Shown here: one piece after another, positions 31,056-35,204 of the stretch
How positions within the stretch are numbered: the first letter of the stretch is position 1
How the letters are laid out: the number at the start of each line of letters is the position of its first letter
Assembly: GCA_002316595.1 (NCBI GenBank)
Contig: DCDV01000004.1
Coordinates: forward strand, 109,275-144,478
DNA length: 35,204 nt
Direction: 5' to 3'
Origin: Mageeibacillus sp. UBA1046
Lineage (GTDB): Bacteria; Bacillota; Clostridia; Saccharofermentanales; DTU023
The notes under the pieces: generated by a model
Seen by the model: only the letters and a program-made list of their open reading frames with translations
What the model was told of the DNA's origin: nothing
The model's database searches: none
Position numbers and translations under genes: made by a program

Positions 31056-32063
31056 ATGATTTATAAATATAAATGCAAAGATGAAGACGCTGAAAAATCA
31101 GTCCGGCAGATCCTGACCAGGGCGGGTTTCTCTACCCGCCTGCTAAAACGCGTCCGCCGACAAGGCAGCGTCATGGCAGCCGGCAAAAACCTGCGTCTGA
31201 TAGACAGAATCAAAGCGGGAGACACCATCGTAGTCACTCTGCCAGAACCTCAAGATACTGTAGATATCAGACAAGATCCCGACCTCGATATCATCTTTCT
31301 CGACGACTGGTATGTCGCTGTCAACAAGAAACCAGGCCAGGTCGTGCACCCAACTATCACTCACAGCGTTGGCACCGTCACCGATAAGCTGGCTAGTACG
31401 CCATTACATCCTGTCATCAGGCTAGATCGTGAAACCAGCGGCGTACTCTTGATTGCCAGGCTTTCGCTGGCACATTACTATGCCGTATCCAACCCTATGC
31501 AAAAGATTTATCTGGGAATCGTGCATGGGCGCTTTCAACCCTCAGACGGTGTTTTGACCGGAGCGATTATGCGCAGCGAAGATACCTTCATGCGTCGCTG
31601 CATTAACCCTGAAGGCAAGGAAGCAATAACAATCTATCAGGAAATAGCTGCCTCGCCTGATAATGCCTATTCGCTGGTGGCCTTTAGATTGGTGACCGGA
31701 CGAACTCATCAGATCAGACTGCATTGTTTATGGCATGGTCATCCCCTGCTGGGCGACGGCATGTACGGTCTGCATCAACTGGAGAACATTAAAGAGGATC
31801 AAGACTATGTGCGGCCCGATCTCCTTAGCCGGACCAAAGAGCTGTTCACCTCCGAGAGAATAGAAAAGGACAGCCTCATATCCCGTCAGGCGCTGCATGC
31901 TGTTTATCTGGAATTTAGACATGCCAGGTCTTCGCAATACGTAAGTCTTAATGCTGAACTTGCTGAGGATATGAGAAATTTACTGATTGAGCTGGAGATA
32001 CCTGCAGACCTGCCGGTAACACTGCCGGAATCCTTGTTGAATCAGAATCCGCAGCAGATTTGA
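31056..32063 (+). CDS. RluA-family pseudouridine synthase
   Basis: The 335-residue protein begins with an S4-like RNA-binding segment (SVRQILTRAGFSTRLLKRV, GSVMAAGKNLRLIDRIKAGD). The catalytic domain contains DWYVAVNKKPGQVVHPTITH, active-site HPVIRLDRETSGVLLIAR and VTGRTHQIRLHCLWHGHPLLGDGMYG. It is distinct from the RluD-like protein elsewhere in the window. The RNA target, whether rRNA or tRNA, cannot be told. The ATG at 31056 lacks a strong Shine-Dalgarno; the leader from the predicted start site would be only about 14 bases. It is a single-gene transcript divergent from rny. Confidence 0.92.
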   Translation: MIYKYKCKDEDAEKSVRQILTRAGFSTRLLKRVRRQGSVMAAGKNLRLIDRIKAGDTIVVTLPEPQDTVDIRQDPDLDIIFLDDWYVAVNKKPGQVVHPTITHSVGTVTDKLASTPLHPVIRLDRETSGVLLIARLSLAHYYAVSNPMQKIYLGIVHGRFQPSDGVLTGAIMRSEDTFMRRCINPEGKEAITIYQEIAASPDNAYSLVAFRLVTGRTHQIRLHCLWHGHPLLGDGMYGLHQLENIKEDQDYVRPDLLSRTKELFTSERIEKDSLISRQALHAVYLEFRHARSSQYVSLNAELAEDMRNLLIELEIPADLPVTLPESLLNQNPQQI

Positions 32064-32157
32064 GATTCCTCCCGGCAGTAAGCTGATTGCCCGATAAGAC
32101 ACAGCACGTTTGTAAAGTCATCATTGCTTTCTTGCCGGTTGGCCCTTAACTGGAAAC

Positions 32158-32261
32158 ACTATCTTAAGCTCTTGTTTAGAAACCCCATCTCCAGTTCTTG
32201 TTTGAAAAAACTATCTTAAGCTCTTGTTTAGAAACCCCATCTCAGGCTCTTGATTGGAAGC
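32158..32261. repeat. 26-bp intergenic tandem repeat (4 copies)
   Basis: Four contiguous 26-bp units start at 32158, 32184, 32210 and 32236. Units 1 and 3 are identical. Units 2 and 4 are related variants sharing ATCT, CTTGTTT or CTTGATT, and GAA. They lie between two convergent genes. Confidence 0.88.
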
Positions 32262-32268
32262 ACCATCG

Positions 32269-33087
32269 TTAAACCTGCTCAATGCCCGTATAAAGCAGCC
32301 GGCGGATCAAACTGCGCAGCTCTGTGCTCTCGCGGTCTGTGACTATAACCGGTGGGTGCAGACTGGCCGGGTGATGCGGTGCCAGTACGTGAATGGTATC
32401 TGTCAGAGCAATCGCTTCATCAATGTCATGCGTTATAAGGAGGATCGTCAGCCGGAACTGTTCTTTAATCTCCTTTAGCCAGGTTTGCATGTTCTCGCGC
32501 GTGATAGCGTCAAGCCCAGAAAAAGGCTCATCCAGTAAAAGGATATTCCCGGCGTAGAGATAGGTGCGCAAAAGCGCGGCGCGCTGCCTTTCACCGCCGG
32601 AAAGCTGCGACGGCCATCTTCTCTCCAGACCCTCCAGACCAAAGTCAGCCAGATGCTTCTGAACTTCCGCCTGCGCTTCCCTTTTGGTCATGCCGCGCAT
32701 CGTCAGGGGCAGGGCGATATTGCTGATGACCCGCTTCCAGGGCAGCAGCAAATCCTTTTGCATCATATAGCCGATTTCTTCTGTGACTTCAACACAGCCT
32801 TCGTCCGGCTTATCCAGACCGGCGAGAATGTTGAAAAGCGTCGTCTTGCCGCTGCCCGACAGCCCCAATATTGCAGCGAACTCACCACGTTCCAGTTCCA
32901 GGTTTAAGTGCCTCAAGGTCCAAATACCGGGATCAAAAGTCCGTCCCAGATCTTTTGCCTGCAGGACGATATTGTCAGCCTGCACCGCAGTCTTGCACTC
33001 ACCCTGATCACTCATTTTATTTTCAGCTTGTTTGTTCACGTTAATACCTGCTGCTCCGGTTTTCTGTTTTTGCTGTGCATTTTTCAA
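32269..33087 (-). CDS. thiZ: ABC transporter ATPase, thiamine precursor type
   Basis: This is the ATP-binding subunit of a nitrate/sulfonate/thiamine-precursor type importer. It has Walker A LGLSGSGKTTLFNILAG near residue 75, a Q-loop YMMQKDLLLPW, the signature LSGGERQRAALLR near 160, Walker B ILLLDEPFSGLD near 180 and the switch His in LLITHDIDEA. Residues 1 to about 38 are an extra polar segment. The start is uncertain: TTG at 33087, GTG at 33039 or ATG at 33015, none with a strong ribosome binding site. It follows the binding-protein gene after 90 bp and is the third gene behind the TPP riboswitch, which supports a thiamine-precursor role. Confidence 0.85.
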   Translation of the reverse strand: MKNAQQKQKTGAAGINVNKQAENKMSDQGECKTAVQADNIVLQAKDLGRTFDPGIWTLRHLNLELERGEFAAILGLSGSGKTTLFNILAGLDKPDEGCVEVTEEIGYMMQKDLLLPWKRVISNIALPLTMRGMTKREAQAEVQKHLADFGLEGLERRWPSQLSGGERQRAALLRTYLYAGNILLLDEPFSGLDAITRENMQTWLKEIKEQFRLTILLITHDIDEAIALTDTIHVLAPHHPASLHPPVIVTDRESTELRSLIRRLLYTGIEQV

Positions 33088-33177
33088 TAATTATCGCCAC
33101 TTAGTTTCGTCCGCCTACGCCTCTGGCTGCTAAGTTACCCGCTTAGCGCCTTCGTCTCAGCTTTACAAACGTGCTTT

Positions 33178-34302
33178 CTATGGCAGGTAGTCATTAGTAA
33201 AAGCCTGGCTGGTATCGGGATCACTCTCCAGCGTATCGTGCTCCAGCATCCAGTCTTTAAAGGATGACCAGATTTCAGGATCCATCTCACCCCAACGCAC
33301 AGCATCATCAATGTATTTATCATTGAGCCAGATCTGACTTGCCAGCAAAAGCTCAGCATCCAATTCCGGCGCCGCCTCCATGATGGCCCCGACAGCAAGT
33401 TCAGGCTCTTCAATAGCCAGTTCATATCCTTTGGCTGTAGCCCGCAGGAAACGCTCGATCAGCTCAGGATTCTCGTTTATTACGGTCTCATTGGTAATGA
33501 TCACCGGAGAATAAAAGTCCAGTCTGGGGTCGATATCCTGCAGAAGGATAAAGTCGATCGGATAATCCTGCAGCTCAGTATTCACACCGTCCCAGCCCCA
33601 GTAGATCCAGGCAAAATCCGCCTCCATCTCCATGCTGGCGATAAAATTGCTGGCGGACTGATTGATTATTTCAACCTTGGAATAATCTGCGTTCACTTTG
33701 TCCATCAGGGTTTCAATAAAAGCCAGCTCCAATTCAGTGCCCCAGCCGCTGTATGTCATTCCTTCAAAGTCTGCCGGAGACTTAATGCTGCGGTCGACTG
33801 GAGAGGCAAAACCGGAGGTGTTGTGCTGAATTATCGCAGCTACGGCAACAATCGGTATCTGAGCCGAAGAAGCTCTGGCCTGAAGAACTTGTTCCTGACT
33901 GGCGATACCAAAGGGCGCACTCTCAGTTGCCACCATTTCAATGAAGTTCATGTCTGATTCCTGAAACTCAACTTCAAGTCCTTCTTCAGCGTAAAACCCC
34001 TGCTGCGCGGCAAGATACAGTCCTGAGTGATTGGTGTTGGGGGTCCAGTCCAGAGCAAAGGAGATTTTCTCCAACTGCCCGGGGGCCTGGTCCGTCTCTT
34101 CAGCTTCCTTGTCCGTCTCTTCAGCTTCCCTGCCAGTCTCTTCAGATTCCTGGCCAGTATCTGTGCCCGGCTCCCCTTCAGTAACTTCAGGCTGATCTGC
34201 ATCAGTCCCTGCAGGCTCCTCTTTGCTCTGACAGGCAGCTGCCATAATCGTCATGGCTAAAATTAGCAGGAGCGCCATAATGGATTTTCCGATTTTTTTC
34301 AC
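33178..34302 (-). CDS. thiY: Thiamine-precursor binding lipoprotein (NMT1/THI5-like)
   Basis: A signal peptide with a Cys near residue 24 (IMAAACQS) suggests a lipoprotein. A 50-residue acidic linker follows, with a 21-bp repeat. The NMT1/THI5-like domain then starts with the hallmark FALDWTPNTNHSGLYLAAQQGFY split as LDWTPNTNHSGLY and AAQQGFYAEEGLEVEF. Further on are FGIASQEQVLQARA, DFEGMTYSGWGTELE and ERFLRATAKGYELAIEEPE. Proteins of this type bind pyrimidine precursors of thiamine such as HMP or formylaminopyrimidine. The ATG at 34302 overlaps the permease stop as ATGA. The TPP riboswitch upstream supports this function; the exact ligand is inference. Confidence 0.88.
   Translation of the reverse strand: MKKIGKSIMALLLILAMTIMAAACQSKEEPAGTDADQPEVTEGEPGTDTGQESEETGREAEETDKEAEETDQAPGQLEKISFALDWTPNTNHSGLYLAAQQGFYAEEGLEVEFQESDMNFIEMVATESAPFGIASQEQVLQARASSAQIPIVAVAAIIQHNTSGFASPVDRSIKSPADFEGMTYSGWGTELELAFIETLMDKVNADYSKVEIINQSASNFIASMEMEADFAWIYWGWDGVNTELQDYPIDFILLQDIDPRLDFYSPVIITNETVINENPELIERFLRATAKGYELAIEEPELAVGAIMEAAPELDAELLLASQIWLNDKYIDDAVRWGEMDPEIWSSFKDWMLEHDTLESDPDTSQAFTNDYLP
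34091..34153. repeat. 21-bp tandem repeat in the linker of the binding protein (3 copies)
   Basis: Three units starting at 34091, 34112 and 34133 share CGTCTCTTCAG or CAGTCTCTTCAG. On the minus strand they encode Glu/Thr-rich heptads of the lipoprotein linker. Confidence 0.85.
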
Positions 34303-35081
34303 CTTATTTCCTCCAGTGATTCTTTAGGTTTTGCTCTCAGCCACGGTGTGGCCAGACGCTCAATAACAAGCACGAAATAGTAAAGTAATAAGCTTAAAGC
34401 AATGATCAGGATGATAGCGGCAAACATGCGGTCAAAAGCGAAAGATCTTTTGGTACGCAGCATGTAAATGCCAAGACCTGAGCCGCCGCCTGACCATTCC
34501 GCCAGAACCGCTGCCATCACACAATAGGTGGCGGCTATGCGAATGCCCGAGAAGAGATGAAGCAGGCTGGAAGGAAACTTGACATGCCAGAGTATCTTGG
34601 CACGATTCGCTCCCAGCGTGCGCATCAGGCGGATCTGATCCTGATCAACCGCAGTAAACCCTTGCAGCAGGTTGATAGATACCGGGAAAAAACAGACCAG
34701 CACAACGACTACCAGCCGCGGCACCAGACCATAGCCGAACATCAGCACAATGACAGGCGTAATGATCATCGTCGGTATTGTCTGCGAAATTACCAGCAGC
34801 GGGTAAAGCGCCCTGTAAATCAAATCGAAAGTGTCCATCAGCAAAGCGACGAATATCCCCAGGAAAATGCTCAAGAAGAAGCCCAGCAAGGATACATTCA
34901 TCGTTTCCTTGAGATGCCCCCACAGCAGATCAGTATCTGTAATGAGAGCGCGCCACACAGAAGAGGGAGCCGGCAAGACGAATTCTTGTATAACGCCCGT
35001 GACTGAGAGGACCTGAATTAAGCCGATAAACGCGGCCAGCACCAGCAGCGGCGGCAAAATATTTTTTAGCTTATCTCTCAT
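34299..35081 (-). CDS. thiX: ABC transporter permease, thiamine precursor type
   Basis: The 260-residue integral membrane protein belongs to the binding-protein-dependent transport permeases. It has about six helices, starting with LLVLAAFIGLIQVLSVTGVI. The family region FVLPAPSSVWRALI is followed by the transmembrane core (PLLVISQTIPTMIITPVIVL). The coupling motif is the EAA loop, around QIRLMRTLGANRAKILWHVKFPS split as RTLGANRAKILWHV and KFPSSLLHLFSGIRI. It forms an importer with the two following genes and is the first gene after the TPP riboswitch terminator. The ATG at 35081 has no well-spaced Shine-Dalgarno; AGGAG lies about 16 bases upstream. Confidence 0.88.
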   Translation of the reverse strand: MRDKLKNILPPLLVLAAFIGLIQVLSVTGVIQEFVLPAPSSVWRALITDTDLLWGHLKETMNVSLLGFFLSIFLGIFVALLMDTFDLIYRALYPLLVISQTIPTMIITPVIVLMFGYGLVPRLVVVVLVCFFPVSINLLQGFTAVDQDQIRLMRTLGANRAKILWHVKFPSSLLHLFSGIRIAATYCVMAAVLAEWSGGGSGLGIYMLRTKRSFAFDRMFAAIILIIALSLLLYYFVLVIERLATPWLRAKPKESLEEIR

Positions 35082-35134
35082 CTGGTTACCAAAATCTCTC
35101 CTGCTGTCAATGTAACGGCTGCAATTATCGACAT

Positions 35135-35160
35135 AAAAAAACCTCCAACAAAGCGGAGGC
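35135..35160 (-). terminator. Riboswitch-controlled terminator of the thi transporter operon
   Basis: On the minus strand GCCTCC...GGAGG forms a hairpin (arms 35155-35159 and 35142-35146) followed by seven T residues. Its 5' arm with the next bases (CCTCCGC) can alternatively pair with GCGGAGG at the end of the riboswitch. Confidence 0.85.
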
Positions 35161-35179
35161 TAAAAACAATACTATATGT

Positions 35180-35204
35180 TCTCCCTCCGCCGGTATTATC
35201 CGGA
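35180..35204 (-). promoter_or_regulatory. TPP riboswitch (THI element), 3' end only
   Basis: The minus strand reads CCGGATAATACCGGCGGAGGGA. This matches the conserved 3' part of the TPP aptamer (CUGGAUAAUGCCAGCGUAGGGA), with compensating changes in the CCGG/CCGG stem. The 5' part lies beyond the window. TPP binding would stop expression of the downstream transporter. Confidence 0.88.

Larger units (their letters stand above)
32103..33175. repeat. Perfect 15-bp inverted repeat flanking the ABC ATPase gene
   Basis: AGCACGTTTGTAAAG at 32103-32117 recurs as its exact reverse complement at 33161-33175. The two copies bracket the ATPase gene. No transposase is present, and a chance match is possible. 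Confidence 0.45.

Overview
The window looks like chromosomal core DNA of a Gram-positive, Clostridia-type member of the Bacillota. The gene orders rpsO-pnp, lspA-rluD-like, phoH-pgpH-ybeY-era-recO and the rny/ymdB pair are typical of that phylum. So are the AGGAGG-type ribosome binding sites, the DUF881 pair, the PgpH-type HD hydrolase and RNase Y. A genus cannot be named from sequence alone. No phage, IS element, rRNA or CRISPR array is visible.

Layout. 1-2759 (minus): rnhA, a NUDIX hydrolase with a long polar N-terminus, and ftsK, which runs off the left edge. 3080-5018: a HAAS-like membrane protein (plus) converging on an EamA/DMT permease (minus). 5151-5540: divergent tRNA-Trp and tRNA-Pro, each with its own promoter and terminator. 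5563-8519 (minus): rpsO-pnp, with a structured pnp leader and a repeat-rich arginine/glycine tail on PNPase. 8639-11618 (minus): cca and murD. 11665-14671 (plus): tRNA-Leu and a PD-(D/E)XK nuclease fused to an XPD/DinG-type iron-sulfur helicase. 14789-25410 (minus): a tightly packed operon read in the order solute-binding lipoprotein, lspA, rluD-like, two DUF881 genes, phoH, pgpH, a ybeY-era gene fusion and recO. 25728-30807: ymdB and rny (minus), separated by one plus-strand DUF262/HNH gene that looks like a single-protein defence system. 31056-32063 (plus): an RluA-family pseudouridine synthase. 32269-35204 (minus): a thiamine-precursor ABC transporter (permease, binding protein, ATPase) behind a TPP riboswitch whose 3' end and terminator are in the window.

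The long minus-strand operon joins envelope work (lipoprotein and LspA) with RNA and ribosome maturation (pseudouridine synthase, PhoH, YbeY, Era), c-di-AMP turnover (PgpH) and recombination (RecO). Much of the rest is RNA metabolism too: PNPase, RNase Y, YmdB, CCA-adding enzyme, RNase HI and a second pseudouridine synthase.

The most notable points are: the YbeY-Era fusion, whose YbeY half has Met where a normally invariant Arg sits; an apparent AUA start codon for rny; the three-domain DUF262 protein between rny and ymdB; a 30-bp minisatellite inside the nuclease domain of the helicase; a clean TPP antiterminator/terminator switch; and an unusual density of short tandem repeats, both between and inside genes.
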